This document shows positions 7,060-16,406 of a stretch of DNA of 64,000 bases, in pieces. This stretch comes from a bacterium (Candidatus Blackallbacteria) CG13_big_fil_rev_8_21_14_2_50_49_14 (GTDB taxonomy: Bacteria; Cyanobacteriota; Sericytochromatia; UBA7694): the NCBI GenBank assembly GCA_002783405.1, contig PFGG01000064.1, positions 1-64,000 of the forward strand, in the 5' to 3' direction. Both the position numbers and the translations under genes were made by a program. Position 1 is the first letter of the stretch; the number at the start of each line of letters is the position of its first letter. The notes under the pieces are model-generated. The model did no database searches and had not been told where the DNA came from. It saw nothing but the letters and a program-made list of their open reading frames with translations.

Positions 7060-7609
7060 TACAGCATTTAGTCAAGATATTAAAAGTTTAGAAAAAAATA
7101 AATATTCGGCTAGAAATGATGAGTATGTTATTTATTCGTCAACCAATGGACAGACTCCTAATTTTACGAATTTAACATTTACAAGTAATGGTGTGATAAA
7201 GAAAGAAACTGAAAAACCACTACAGTTTAAACAGACTTATCATAATAAAGTAAAAGATAATAGTAAATATGTAGAATTAAGAAAAAAAATATTGTCCTTT
7301 AGAAGGATGAAGCCGGACGATGTGTTTGATGAGCCACCTGATCAAAGCGCATGCGATATAGCAAGTCAGGCACTTGATTACATGCATGATAATAATATCT
7401 ATCCAAACTTACTGTCAGCGTCACAAGATGGTGGAGTAATGTTTGAATTTTATGTTAACGATAATTACATTCTTATAGAAATACATAATTCTGGTGAAAT
7501 TATCTATTTCTCAAGAGATGAATTAAGAAATGTAAAAGTTTATGAGTGTAAGATTACAAAGCTTTTGAACTTAATTCAAACTCATCTTACTCCGATATTT
7601 AACAGATAA
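7052..7609 (+). CDS. Hypothetical protein, second gene of the TIGR04255 cassette
   Basis: This 185-residue protein has no signal peptide or membrane segment. The N-terminal half is polar and low in complexity. The C-terminal half (about residues 100-165) has an ordered pattern: a helix (ALDYMHDNN), YPNLLSASQDGGVMFEF, then YILIEIHNSGEIIYF. A Gly-Gly-containing strand followed by an IEI...GEI strand is a layout I associate with uncharacterised partners of TIGR04255 genes, but that is recollection rather than a search result. Translation is probably coupled to the upstream gene (8-bp overlap; AGGGGTG upstream of its ATG). Confidence 0.7.
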   Translation: MSNTAFSQDIKSLEKNKYSARNDEYVIYSSTNGQTPNFTNLTFTSNGVIKKETEKPLQFKQTYHNKVKDNSKYVELRKKILSFRRMKPDDVFDEPPDQSACDIASQALDYMHDNNIYPNLLSASQDGGVMFEFYVNDNYILIEIHNSGEIIYFSRDELRNVKVYECKITKLLNLIQTHLTPIFNR

Positions 7610-7621
7610 CATAATTGTTTT

Positions 7622-8257
7622 ATGCATAAAGAAGAAATAATCCCTGCATTGGCAATTAAAGAAGGTATTCCTGGTTTTTTTCAGGAAATAATGCAAGATG
7701 ACCAGCTACTAATACCGTCTTATTTACATACAAATGGCTCCGCAGTAGATAGTGATTTTAAACCTTCTGAAGAAATATATAGAAGGTTTTCTTTTGATGA
7801 ATATGAGGTCGCAAAAGATATTGTAACTGCCAATGTTTTTTCATTAAGAGCAGATTCTTATAACCGCGAAAAATATTCAATTCAACCAGAAGATGTATTG
7901 CTTGACGTTAGTAATTTTTCTAAAAGTTTATTAGATTATGGGATTTTAAAACTGGACGTAAGCCAGCTTCAAAGTTTACGGAATGAAGAATTTAATCTTA
8001 ATGAACTAATTGGTGAAGATAGAAAGATTAAGATAGACGTTGAAATACGTCATAAACCGCATCCTTTTATGTATTCTCATTCTGAAATGATATTCAACTT
8101 AGATGATGTTGAAATAGGTGGTAAAAAAAAATTTAAGCCAGCTTTACTAAAAACAGCTTACAAGGGGTATCTCCAAGAATTGGCTAAGATACTAAAAAAA
8201 CCGGGTCAAGTTTCAGATATGTCATATTTATTGGAATACACGGATAAAACTCGATAA
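7622..8257 (+). CDS. Hypothetical protein, third gene of the TIGR04255 cassette
   Basis: This 211-residue acidic, soluble protein starts 12 bp after the second gene, so the three probably form one operon. Visible segments are EEIYRRFSFDEYEVAKDIVTAN near residues 50-70, KYSIQPEDVL at about 82, and VEIRHKPHPFMYSHSEMIFN at about 140-160, with conserved-looking His and Arg positions. No catalytic family is recognised. The codon use is as AT-rich as in the first two genes. The stop codon lies inside a 13-bp tandem duplication. Confidence 0.7.
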   Translation: MHKEEIIPALAIKEGIPGFFQEIMQDDQLLIPSYLHTNGSAVDSDFKPSEEIYRRFSFDEYEVAKDIVTANVFSLRADSYNREKYSIQPEDVLLDVSNFSKSLLDYGILKLDVSQLQSLRNEEFNLNELIGEDRKIKIDVEIRHKPHPFMYSHSEMIFNLDDVEIGGKKKFKPALLKTAYKGYLQELAKILKKPGQVSDMSYLLEYTDKTR

Positions 8258-8277
8258 TTCACCGCGATAATTCACCG
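8252..8277. repeat. 13-bp tandem duplication at the cassette's 3' edge
   Basis: CGATAATTCACCG is repeated exactly head to tail at 8252-8264 and 8265-8277, and CGAT follows again. It covers the stop codon of the third cassette gene. It may mark the right boundary of the acquired segment or be simple slippage. Confidence 0.8.
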
Positions 8278-8664
8278 CGATCACTTCCGCTTCTCCCTGT
8301 TTCCATCAAAAAAAAAAATTTAGTAGACCTTGCATTTAAATTTCGCCATGTTTTAATTGGATCAGATAGTAATCTTGATAGATAGGAAAGACAAACAATG
8401 GCTGAAATTACAAATGCATTTATTAATGGTAAGAATGAAGTTGAGACCGACATTGAGCAGGGGTAAGAGAAAAAATGTTGGAATAAAAATAAAAAGTGCC
8501 GATTCATGCAGCTTTCAAAAAACAGTTTTTTAAGCATAAGCTGAACATACATGAGAATACAAAATTAAGGTCGAGGTTAAGAAAAACAACTCAACTCCTC
8601 TCAAATCACCAGTTCATAACCATTTTAATCTTAATTATGACCTTAACCAAAAATGGGGTGCTCA
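8278..8664. other. AT-rich intergenic stretch with one very short ORF
   Basis: About 390 bases with no clear gene. A 22-codon frame at 8398-8466 (MAEITNAFINGKNEVETDIEQG) follows a plausible AGGAAA ribosome site. Its N-terminal wording resembles the start of some phage structural proteins, so it may be the stump of a truncated gene. TTAAGGTC (8565-8572) and GACCTTAA (8639-8646) form a wide inverted pair just before the next gene. Nothing else was recognised. Confidence 0.4.
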
Positions 8665-8949
8665 ATGTCGGTTGAGAAATATTTGAATAATCATTTTGAA
8701 AACCCATTCTATGACTCTGCTATCCCTGTAGAGATTTCACATGCCTCAACTAGGTTTGAATTATTTGGTAAACATGCTATGTGCCCAATTTGTACAAGCA
8801 TGATCAAAGAACAGGTTGATGCTGAGCCAACTGGACGAGGAACCCCAAAGAATGAGGATAATGTCGTTTATGTTATAAACGAATTGAGCGTAAAAGTAAC
8901 AACAAGAATAAGCTCTGACACAATTTCTCATTTCTTTTCTCAGATATAA
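8665..8949 (+). CDS. Small hypothetical protein with a CPIC motif
   Basis: This 94-residue protein has a CxxC pair (MCPICTSMI) near residue 42 that could bind a metal with other ligands, but no second CxxC is present. No signal peptide is seen. I chose ATG 8665 because GGGGTG lies four bases upstream; an upstream frame to 8653 adds only four residues. It is AT-rich like the neighbouring cassette and probably belongs to the same accessory island. Function unknown. Confidence 0.5.
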   Translation: MSVEKYLNNHFENPFYDSAIPVEISHASTRFELFGKHAMCPICTSMIKEQVDAEPTGRGTPKNEDNVVYVINELSVKVTTRISSDTISHFFSQI

Positions 8950-9241
8950 TTATGTGTTTTTTAAAGCCGCTGCTTACCCCCTGGCCATTTCAGGAACGGG
9001 GCTGATGGGTGGAGTAGGTTCATGATGCCCCCAGCAGTAGTTAAATATAAAACAGAGGCATTTGCTCGCCAGACTTCACCAGGCCCTGTTCCCAGTTGAT
9101 TTCCAGTTCATTTATTAAACTTGGGGTTGCAACGAATGGGGCGCCGTAGTTCCCGGCTGCTCCTCTTTTGGGGTGTGATTGATTATCAATCAGTGATAAG
9201 TTAATATTGGTGATACAAAACTGAATGGAAGGGGATCAAGT
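8950..9241. other. Intergenic region before the toxin-antitoxin pair
   Basis: No gene is apparent in these 292 bases. GC content returns to chromosomal level between about 8965 and 9170, so this may be a leftover of an older sequence. The last 70 bases carry the palindromic operator of the downstream pair and GGAAGGGGAT as ribosome site. Confidence 0.4.
9176..9192. promoter_or_regulatory. Palindromic operator of the toxin-antitoxin pair
   Basis: TGATTGAT and ATCAATCA are exact inverted arms around a single T. The site lies 50 bp upstream of the antitoxin start, and GTGATA recurs twice just downstream (9193-9198 and 9210-9215). Antitoxins of this type usually autorepress by binding such sites with their N-terminal helix-turn-helix. 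Confidence 0.65.
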
Positions 9242-9910
9242 ATGGATAGACGATACCGACCTATTTATTCTCTTCCAGAAGTAGCCTCATATCTGCACAT
9301 TCAGCCAGCCACCTTACGCTCTTGGGTCTTGGGAAGGCATTATGTAACCAGAAACGGAGAAAAGCGATTTTCTGAGCCTTTGATTACTATTGCTGACCCA
9401 GAACATATCAGGTTGTCTTTTATCAATATGATTGAGGCTCATGTGCTTTCTGCGATCAGGAAAACCCATCAAATACCAATGCACAATATACGACCGGCGA
9501 TTGATCATTTGGCTAAAAAATATGGCGTTGAACACCCTTTAGCAGAATACAATTTGCTGACAGATGGGTTGGATCTTTTTATTGAAGAATTCAATCAATT
9601 GGTTAATCTCACCAATAGAGGACAGCTGACTCTAAAGACGTTTCTCGAAAGTTATCTGAAGAGAATCGAGCGAGACAGTACTGGTTTGCCTGCTAGATTT
9701 TATCCTGCTCCTACAATTATGGACAGCAAAGACAGTAAAATTTTTGTGGTTGATTTCAATGTCTCGTTTGGCAGAATGACCATAAATGGTACAGGTATAC
9801 CTGTTGAGTCTGTTCTCGATCGCTATGATGCGGGGGAAGATTTAAAGTCGTTGGCTGACGATTTTAATATTGACGTAAACAAGCTTGAAGCCGTTATTAG
9901 TGCAGCCTGA
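9242..9910 (+). CDS. Antitoxin, VapB45-like, DUF433 domain
   Basis: The 222-residue product has an N-terminal MerR-like helix-turn-helix (YSLPEVASYLHIQPATLRSWV, about residues 8-29), a helical middle, and a C-terminal DUF433 domain from about residue 165. That domain carries INGTGIPVESVLDRY and LADDFNIDV, a second helix-turn-helix. This is the layout of the VapB45 antitoxin, which represses its own promoter and neutralises the co-transcribed PIN-like nuclease. GGAAGGGG precedes the ATG. The toxin gene overlaps its 3' end. Confidence 0.85.
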   Translation: MDRRYRPIYSLPEVASYLHIQPATLRSWVLGRHYVTRNGEKRFSEPLITIADPEHIRLSFINMIEAHVLSAIRKTHQIPMHNIRPAIDHLAKKYGVEHPLAEYNLLTDGLDLFIEEFNQLVNLTNRGQLTLKTFLESYLKRIERDSTGLPARFYPAPTIMDSKDSKIFVVDFNVSFGRMTINGTGIPVESVLDRYDAGEDLKSLADDFNIDVNKLEAVISAA

Positions 9911-10310
9911 TTATACGTTTTTCATTGACCGATCACTTGGCAGAAAGCACTTAGCTCAAATGCTTTCAGAAGAGTCTGAAAAATATGAACTCCACGACGA
10001 TCACTTTAGCCAGGATACTCCAGATGTAGACTGGCTTAAAGAAGTCGGCAAAAGAGGCTGGGTTGTTTTCACAAAAGATAAACGTATCAGGCACCATCAA
10101 GATGAACTTAATGCTCTTTTACAAGCCAACAATGCTGTCTTTGTTTTTACTGGAAGCAAAGTTACTGGGCCCGAAATTGCTGAAGCATATAGAATCGCTC
10201 TGCCTCAGATAAAGAAAATTTTGGATAAAACACAACAGCGAAAATTTATTGCAAAGGTTACAAAATCAGGGTCTGTCAGCGTATATAAGCCAAAAAATGA
10301 AGTCCATTGA
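9885..10310 (+). CDS. Toxin, VapC45-like PIN-domain ribonuclease
   Basis: The 141-residue product resembles the VapC45 PIN-like family: FFIDRSLG (Asp15), HDD (Asp38/39), DVDW (Asp47/49) and VVFTKDKRIR (Asp65). These acidic residues would bind the catalytic metal of an RNA-cutting site. The start is TTG 9885 or GTG 9900; either overlaps the antitoxin end (9910), and neither has its own ribosome site, so synthesis depends on antitoxin translation. Both genes have a GC content closer to the chromosome than the 6.2-8.3 kb cassette. Confidence 0.83.
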   Translation: MKPLLVQPDYTFFIDRSLGRKHLAQMLSEESEKYELHDDHFSQDTPDVDWLKEVGKRGWVVFTKDKRIRHHQDELNALLQANNAVFVFTGSKVTGPEIAEAYRIALPQIKKILDKTQQRKFIAKVTKSGSVSVYKPKNEVH

Positions 10311-10395
10311 CTCTATTCCCCACGCCAATGCTCAATGCCAGGTTCTAGCATTTTGACTCTATGGTAAGGGTGAAGATTCAAAAGCCTGTCTCTTT

Positions 10396-11016
10396 TTAAT
10401 AGGCAACGCTCAACAACACGCCCCCCAGCAAAATCTGATCGCCTTCCTGAAGTGGGGTGGCCCTGTTGATTTTTTCATCATTGACATAGGTGCCACTGGG
10501 ACTTTCAGCATCTTCAACCGTCCAAACCCCCTCTATACACTGAAAATAGGCCTGCCGTCGTCCCAACTGGGGTGATGGAAACGAGAGATCACAGTCTGGC
10601 CCTCTCCCGACCAAGACACGTTGACCCGTGGGAATAGACAGCACCGTTTCGCCTGCTTTGTCTTTGAGACGCAGTTGGGGGGATTCAGAAACAAGGAGGG
10701 GGGCAGGGCCTTTTCCCAAACGCGTCTGGACTTGTGCCAGCGCGCGAAACATCAGCGGAGCAGAACAGGTTTCGCTCTCATCCAGAAGCTTGATGCGTAA
10801 CTGGTCTGCGATAAATTCAAAGGCCAGTTCATCCAGAATATAATCCTGGTGCTGGTGCAGGTGTTGAAGCAGAGTCAACAGAGAGTTTTCATCTAAAAGA
10901 TGGTAATGAACCCCTCGCATTACCAGTTCCCAGGCATAGCCTAAAGCTGAAAATTCTGTGCGCAGGGAATCCATGATTGCTTCCAAATTCATTGTTGTAT
11001 CCATGGGGGTTACCAT
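10396..11016 (-). CDS. FHA-domain protein
   Basis: The product has 206 residues. Residues 1-110 are helical and unassigned. Residues about 115-206 form a forkhead-associated domain: [16 protein letters not shown], then GTYVNDEKI and [12 protein letters not shown] domains bind phosphothreonine peptides. Here the usual SxxH after the GR motif reads LGRRQ, so the conserved His is absent and binding may be altered. The gene overlaps the stop of the 1717-residue protein by 7 bp (ATGGTAA), so the two are co-translated and probably work together. Alternative starts at the second or third Met would remove the overlap. Confidence 0.85.
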   Translation of the reverse strand: MVTPMDTTMNLEAIMDSLRTEFSALGYAWELVMRGVHYHLLDENSLLTLLQHLHQHQDYILDELAFEFIADQLRIKLLDESETCSAPLMFRALAQVQTRLGKGPAPLLVSESPQLRLKDKAGETVLSIPTGQRVLVGRGPDCDLSFPSPQLGRRQAYFQCIEGVWTVEDAESPSGTYVNDEKINRATPLQEGDQILLGGVLLSVAY

Positions 11017-14000
11017 TTATCCTCCGGTAAACTTGGCCATTCCTTGTAGTTGCGGGGAGCATGGCTCGAAATTTCATACGAGCCGTCTGTTTTTTGTTTG
11101 AACCAGCCCTGAATCCGCAACTCACTGCCATTGGGCAAGGTTACAGAAGCTTCAAAGAAACCATCTGCTGGCGTGCCATCTTTGCGAGTTTTGGTACCAA
11201 AGGGTTCCAGCTTTGTATCGGCCTCTCCCGCCAGGGCTTTTTTGAAAGCAGTTTCAGCCAGGACATCGATTTCACTGGGTTTCAGTGTGGATGGATAAAC
11301 GGTTTTTGAGACCTCGCCTGAAACGGGTTGTTTGGTTTTGGGATCCAGTCCGGTACGTTTAACGGTAACCCGGCGGGCGCCAGTCAAAGGATCTTCTTTG
11401 ACTGCAGAAATGGTAAAGCCATCTTTGTCTGCTCTGGCTTTGATTCCTTGCCAGGAATGAATTCCAGAACCATCCCATTTGCCTTGATAGGGGGAACTCG
11501 GGTCGGTCTCAGTGCCGCCCTCATGCACATGTTGCTGGGTATCTGCGCTTGTGGCTGAAGGTGCTTCTACTAATGGAGCCGGTGGCGGAGTCAGTGGTTC
11601 GGGAACAGGCAGGGTTTTCGCCAGTTCAGGACGATCGAAATCGAGTTCAACCGTGGGTTTACTCAGTCCTTCAGCGCTGATGGGTGGGCCTTCGGCTCCT
11701 CCTCTGAGGGCATTGCCGTAAGCATGGGCCACCTCGTCAGTCAGCTCAATAAAGCCATCGCGCAGCAATTTGTCGGCGATCATCTGACCTTCGGGCGTAC
11801 TGCGGAGAATACTGCCCGGTTCGCCCACTTGATTGGGGCCCATATGCTCGCCATTAAAAAACTGACGGAAGGTGGTATCCACCAGATAGGTTTTGCCATC
11901 GGGCATGTCAACGGTTAAAAAGGCATGGCGGAAAGAGTCTTTTCCAAAGGCATTTGCAGCCTGATGGGGGTGGATTTTGTCTTTGGGAATGCCCATTTCT
12001 TCCAAACGGAAAGCTGTGGCTGCCTGGCCAAAACCACAGGCCCCCTGTTTGCCATCGGGGCTGTTAACCTGCTCGGCAGGTTTATTGGGGTTGGATTTTA
12101 AGAGGGCTTCGTGAGCTGCCAGCGCCGTATCTTGTAAAAGAACTTGGGCATCGGCAGCGGAGAGTTTTTCTCCGGGCTTTAACTCTGAAAGACGCAGACG
12201 GGCGGCTCTCAGTTTTTCGGCCGGAATCGGGCTCAGATCGGGATCCGGCCCCACCGGACGATCGGCGGTGGAGGTGCCCGTTGGAATTTCGGCCTGGGAC
12301 AGCTCTTTCAGAGGAGGGCTGGGTGCGTGATGCTCTGCGGGAGCTACTTTCGCGGCTGCGGGCGGCTCCTGAACAGGAACCGCCAACTCTTGTGGCGGTA
12401 CTTCTTGTACTGGGGGGGCGGTTTCTTGTACGGGCAAGTCTTGAGTTGGAACAGAGGCCGGGGGCTCGGCAAATTTGCCCAATTGTCCTTCCAAGATTTC
12501 GATCTGTTTCAGCCCCTGGGTTTTGATCTCCAGCAATTCAGGGGGTGCATCGGCTCCAATTGAATTGTAGAATTCCTTGGCAAGGGTGATGCCTTCGCGC
12601 AGACTCTGCTTGGAGGCCATTTGCACCTCTGGCAAGGTCGCCGTGTCCATGGCCTTGCTGGTTTCGGTCAAGCGTTTTTGTAAGAGGGCATGGGTTTCCT
12701 GCATTTCTGACTGTTTATAAGGCATGCCCGGAGCCCGCCGACTCAGGGCCAAGGCTCCGGCCACCACCAGGGGAGTGGCCGTAAACAGCACGATCTGGGC
12801 GATTGCCGTTTGTTTCTGAGTCGAACTCAGTTTGTTATTGCTGGCAATCTCTGCGATTTGGTATCCGGCCATGGGCAGACCTGCGCCCAGGCCCGTGGCC
12901 AGACTGAATTTGGTAAAGCCTTTGGATTCAGCCAGCGGTGCCAATTTGCTCATATATGCCAGCAGAGAAGATTCGGCCTTGAGCGCCATGGCGGCTTTGC
13001 CCATTGAGCCCACGCCGCCGGCAGCACTCAAAATGCCCATGCCCACATCAAAAGCTGCCATGCCGGTGTCCTTGTTCCAGCCCAGATTGTCGTTGGCATA
13101 GAGATCGGCCATTTTGCTGGCGCCCTTGACCACGAAATAGGTAGACGTTACCGCCACGGCTGCTGAAGCGGTGAAGCAGGCTACCGCTGCGGCTTTTGAG
13201 ACGGTTGGTTCGGGAATCAGCAAGAGTGCAACCCCAGCCACGAAGCCCACTCCGGCCATGATTCCGTCTGTGGTTGAGGTGTCTTCTGGGGGTTGAATTT
13301 CAGTTTTGTGAACTCCCTGGTTGTCTTTGTACTGCAGGGTGGCATCGGCCAGACGGGTGGTTTTTGCCATTTTCGCCAGCGCAGCTTCTGGTGAGGCGTC
13401 TTTGCCTGTCACTTCGTAAAAATTTTTGTCCAGAGGATTGAGCGCCATATAGCCATCGCGGGTTTTGTAGACATAGGCATTGAAGCTCAGCATTGCACCC
13501 GTACCCTTCATGACCATCACCATCGGCACCGTTTGAACCGGTTGACCAAATTTTTGGGTGGTGGCAGTAATTTTTTCCTTGAATTCCTGCATGTCCGGAC
13601 GTTCCAGGGAACGCTCGAAATCTTTGGCCAAGGCGGCATTTTGTTCGGGTTCGTCTAAGAGGCGTCGACCGTATTGCTGCTGGGTGTCTTCTACCCAGTG
13701 GGTCATATCTTCCAGGCTCGCTTTGACCTGATCGGAGTCACCTCCTGCCTGCATCAGGGCTTCCATCAGGGTTCCTTGGGCTGCCAGCCAGCCGTCCACC
13801 AGGCGGTGTTCGACTGCATCCAGTTTGCGCAGTTGTTGTTCCAACGACTTGACTTTTAGTTCTTGCTCATGGGCTGTTTGAGAATCTGTGGCTGCTCCCT
13901 GGGCCCCTTTGGCCTGGGTCAATTGTTGTTCTAAATCGGCTCGAAAGCTGCCCACTTCCCGGTGGAAGGTGCGCATTTCTTGGGCCACGGTATCGGCCAA

Positions 14001-16163
14001 TTCAGGATGTTTTTTGAAGAGCTTTTGCAGATCTTCGCGCACATTGGCCACGCTGTTGTCTTGGGCATGAGCGGCCATAAAGGCTTGGGGATCGCGCAGA
14101 TATTCCTGGGTGGCAGGTTCAAGTTCTGAGCCATACTTGAGCAGCGCCTGGTTTATCCTTCCTTTGATCTCTTCAATTCCCCCAGCGGCCAGTTCCTTGG
14201 CTTTGAGATCCAGGTCCTCGAATTTGATATCGTTGCCCAGGCCCGTTAACGCACCCTGCAAGGCTGTTTTGGCTTTTTCCAACGAGGCTGTACGCTCTTT
14301 GATCGCTGTTACCTCTTGCTCAATGCCCGCCACGGCCTGGCGCAAGGCTGCATTGTTCTGGTCGACTGCATCGGTTTGAGCTTTCAGATGTTGGGCATAA
14401 CCCCCGGATTTGACAAGGGAGACATAGCGATCAGAGGTGTCCAAGAACTGAACGGCTGAGGCCTTGTATTTTTCTGCTTCAGCCAGAGCCGTTCCCCCCT
14501 GGGCTTTTAGCTCCTCATATTTCTGTAGGTGTTCTTCTCCTTTTTTACGCAGGGCCTCGGCCTTGGCCAGGGTCGATTTGGCGACACTCAAGCCACATTG
14601 ATTCATCTCAGAATCGTTGAGCAAGAGTTCCTGAATTTCAGGGGGAACCTGATCCCAGGTCTGAGCACCCGAGCTGACTTGGGCCCCCAGAACGGCCACA
14701 GAACCAGAGTAGAGATTTTGTTGGGCCCTTACCAATTCTTTGGCTGAATCTTCAACCTTGCCACGGGCTTCTGTCAATTTTTGCTCTGAAGCCACAATGG
14801 CTGTGCGTCCTTGCTGAGAATACCATTTGGCACGTGCCAGCGAGGCCACAGATTCTTGAAATTTATCTGAGGTGCCTTTGGTCAAGGCCATGTGGGCATC
14901 CACAAAGGCCTGCTCTGAGGAAAAACCTCCCTGAGCCAGTTTTTGATCCAGAGCCCCAAATTCCTGATTTAAATGCATCAGCATTTTGAGATCGCTGGCA
15001 TAGGTCTGAATGGCACCGCTCACGTCTTTTGAGAACCCTGTACGCTGCCCCGATTCAAGCTGTTGCACGCGTTTATAGACTTGCAGGTAAAAAGAGTTCA
15101 ATTTGCCTACGGCGTCGGGATGCTGATGTTGCTCTGGAAAAGACAGAGCGATGGCGGTATAGTCTTGTAGCACCTGATCCATGCGCTGATAATTTTGGGC
15201 CCCAATTTCTTCTGGCAAACAGGAGGCAAGAATTCGGCGGGCATCAGCCACTTTTTCGATGACGCTGCTGGATTGTTCGTATTTATTGCTGAGTTGGGTG
15301 GCATCTGATTTTTTGATCTCGGCATGAACCTCAAGCAAAGCTTGGGTCAAATGTTTCAGCTTTTCCAGTTTCTTTAATTCAGCTTGATTGACGGGCGTGG
15401 CTGCCTTGACCTGGGTTATCTGGGCATCAAGGGCAGACATTTGCGTTTGCAACTGGCCCTCGGTCTGCACAAAATATTGGTCGGCGTGAAAGACAAAGCG
15501 ATTGTAGTCTTTGCCAGACATGGAATGGGCAAGATCCAGGGTCTGCTCCGACTTTGCCGCCGTTTTCAGGCGCGTGAGTTCGTCCATATTGACCTGGAAC
15601 TGTATCGGGTTATGTTCCAAATAGCTTTGAACCTTGGCAATGGCCTCATCAACCTGACCTTTGCCCTGAGCGGCTTGAATCAGGCTGGCTTTGAGTTCTG
15701 GCAAGGCAGACTTTTGCTTGTCAGGAGGCATTTGCGCCAAAAGGTCTAAAAAAGTGGAGAATTTTTTGAGATCTTCAGGGGTTAAATTGCCATCTCCGAC
15801 AGTGCTTAACACAGCTTTCAGCTCTGCATTAAACGCCGTGTCGTTTGTTTTAAAGTGTTGGGTGATGAGCCCTTGAAGGGTTCCTCTGGCCTCTGTACTG
15901 AGTTTTTCACGGGCCTGACCAAAATAGAGGGTGGTTGGGGAAAACCCGGCACTTTCCTGCCCATGGATTGAAACTTTAAAGGGATCTCCCGTCAATTCCT
16001 GAAGCAGGTCGGCCTCCGCCTCATCGATTTGTCCATCTTTTTCAATCGCTGTTTTTAAGGTCTGAGCTTCTTTTGCGTCGATGCCATCGGTGGTTTTTAT
16101 TTGTCTTAAAGCCTGGAAAACATCCTGGTTGAGCCCATTTACACTGCGGTCAATTCCTGTCAT
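11010..16163 (-). CDS. 1717-residue coiled-coil protein with Cys/His/Asp peptidase-like domain
   Basis: Regions in order: two EF-hand-like DGxID/E segments (residues about 25-55); very long Ala/Gln/Lys-rich coiled coil (about 90-860); a hydrophobic Gly/Ala segment (about 966-1010) and another at about 1115-1140, probably membrane-inserting; a Pro/Val/Glu-rich linker (about 1230-1290); a domain with ACGFGQA (Cys1376), RHAFLTV (His1413) and YLVDTTF (Asp1429); and a C-terminal domain of about 130 residues. The Cys-His-Asp order is that of papain/transglutaminase-fold enzymes and deamidase toxins. No signal peptide is seen. The architecture recalls large secreted effectors or polymorphic toxins; the function is inference. 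The FHA gene is coupled downstream. Confidence 0.75.
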   Translation of the reverse strand: MTGIDRSVNGLNQDVFQALRQIKTTDGIDAKEAQTLKTAIEKDGQIDEAEADLLQELTGDPFKVSIHGQESAGFSPTTLYFGQAREKLSTEARGTLQGLITQHFKTNDTAFNAELKAVLSTVGDGNLTPEDLKKFSTFLDLLAQMPPDKQKSALPELKASLIQAAQGKGQVDEAIAKVQSYLEHNPIQFQVNMDELTRLKTAAKSEQTLDLAHSMSGKDYNRFVFHADQYFVQTEGQLQTQMSALDAQITQVKAATPVNQAELKKLEKLKHLTQALLEVHAEIKKSDATQLSNKYEQSSSVIEKVADARRILASCLPEEIGAQNYQRMDQVLQDYTAIALSFPEQHQHPDAVGKLNSFYLQVYKRVQQLESGQRTGFSKDVSGAIQTYASDLKMLMHLNQEFGALDQKLAQGGFSSEQAFVDAHMALTKGTSDKFQESVASLARAKWYSQQGRTAIVASEQKLTEARGKVEDSAKELVRAQQNLYSGSVAVLGAQVSSGAQTWDQVPPEIQELLLNDSEMNQCGLSVAKSTLAKAEALRKKGEEHLQKYEELKAQGGTALAEAEKYKASAVQFLDTSDRYVSLVKSGGYAQHLKAQTDAVDQNNAALRQAVAGIEQEVTAIKERTASLEKAKTALQGALTGLGNDIKFEDLDLKAKELAAGGIEEIKGRINQALLKYGSELEPATQEYLRDPQAFMAAHAQDNSVANVREDLQKLFKKHPELADTVAQEMRTFHREVGSFRADLEQQLTQAKGAQGAATDSQTAHEQELKVKSLEQQLRKLDAVEHRLVDGWLAAQGTLMEALMQAGGDSDQVKASLEDMTHWVEDTQQQYGRRLLDEPEQNAALAKDFERSLERPDMQEFKEKITATTQKFGQPVQTVPMVMVMKGTGAMLSFNAYVYKTRDGYMALNPLDKNFYEVTGKDASPEAALAKMAKTTRLADATLQYKDNQGVHKTEIQPPEDTSTTDGIMAGVGFVAGVALLLIPEPTVSKAAAVACFTASAAVAVTSTYFVVKGASKMADLYANDNLGWNKDTGMAAFDVGMGILSAAGGVGSMGKAAMALKAESSLLAYMSKLAPLAESKGFTKFSLATGLGAGLPMAGYQIAEIASNNKLSSTQKQTAIAQIVLFTATPLVVAGALALSRRAPGMPYKQSEMQETHALLQKRLTETSKAMDTATLPEVQMASKQSLREGITLAKEFYNSIGADAPPELLEIKTQGLKQIEILEGQLGKFAEPPASVPTQDLPVQETAPPVQEVPPQELAVPVQEPPAAAKVAPAEHHAPSPPLKELSQAEIPTGTSTADRPVGPDPDLSPIPAEKLRAARLRLSELKPGEKLSAADAQVLLQDTALAAHEALLKSNPNKPAEQVNSPDGKQGACGFGQAATAFRLEEMGIPKDKIHPHQAANAFGKDSFRHAFLTVDMPDGKTYLVDTTFRQFFNGEHMGPNQVGEPGSILRSTPEGQMIADKLLRDGFIELTDEVAHAYGNALRGGAEGPPISAEGLSKPTVELDFDRPELAKTLPVPEPLTPPPAPLVEAPSATSADTQQHVHEGGTETDPSSPYQGKWDGSGIHSWQGIKARADKDGFTISAVKEDPLTGARRVTVKRTGLDPKTKQPVSGEVSKTVYPSTLKPSEIDVLAETAFKKALAGEADTKLEPFGTKTRKDGTPADGFFEASVTLPNGSELRIQGWFKQKTDGSYEISSHAPRNYKEWPSLPEDKW

Positions 16164-16406
16164 GACCCAATAACCTTTCTCTCAATTGCAATTTTCTAGC
16201 TTGATGCTTTGGCTATATACCCAGTTTCAAATTTTGCAAAACACTGTTTTGAATTTTTCCCGAAGCAGATCTTGTGATGGGCTGAAGCGGGATATTGTTC
16301 AAGCCTTTTTCTGAAACACCGATGTTTCAGCTTGTCTTCTGGTAAAGATTTCTCTTTGGGGGCTATAATGGGGTCATCTGGTTGAAAAAAGACAAGGAGA
16401 CAGGCC
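16164..16406. promoter_or_regulatory. Divergent promoter region with a consensus -10
   Basis: This separates the large minus-strand gene from the matrixin-like gene. A perfect TATAAT lies at 16365-16370, 37 bases before the proposed CTG start, and AAGGAG at 16394-16399 is its ribosome site. No good -35 is seen at 17 bp. CTGAAACA (16311-16318) and TGTTTCAG (16323-16330) form a perfect 8-bp hairpin upstream. Confidence 0.55.

Noticed and set aside
8398-8466. 22-codon ORF considered as an independent small protein
   Set aside because: It has a possible ribosome site but is too short to support; listed only as content of the intergenic stretch.
16311-16330. 8-bp perfect hairpin considered as a terminator
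   Set aside because: No T-run follows on either strand.
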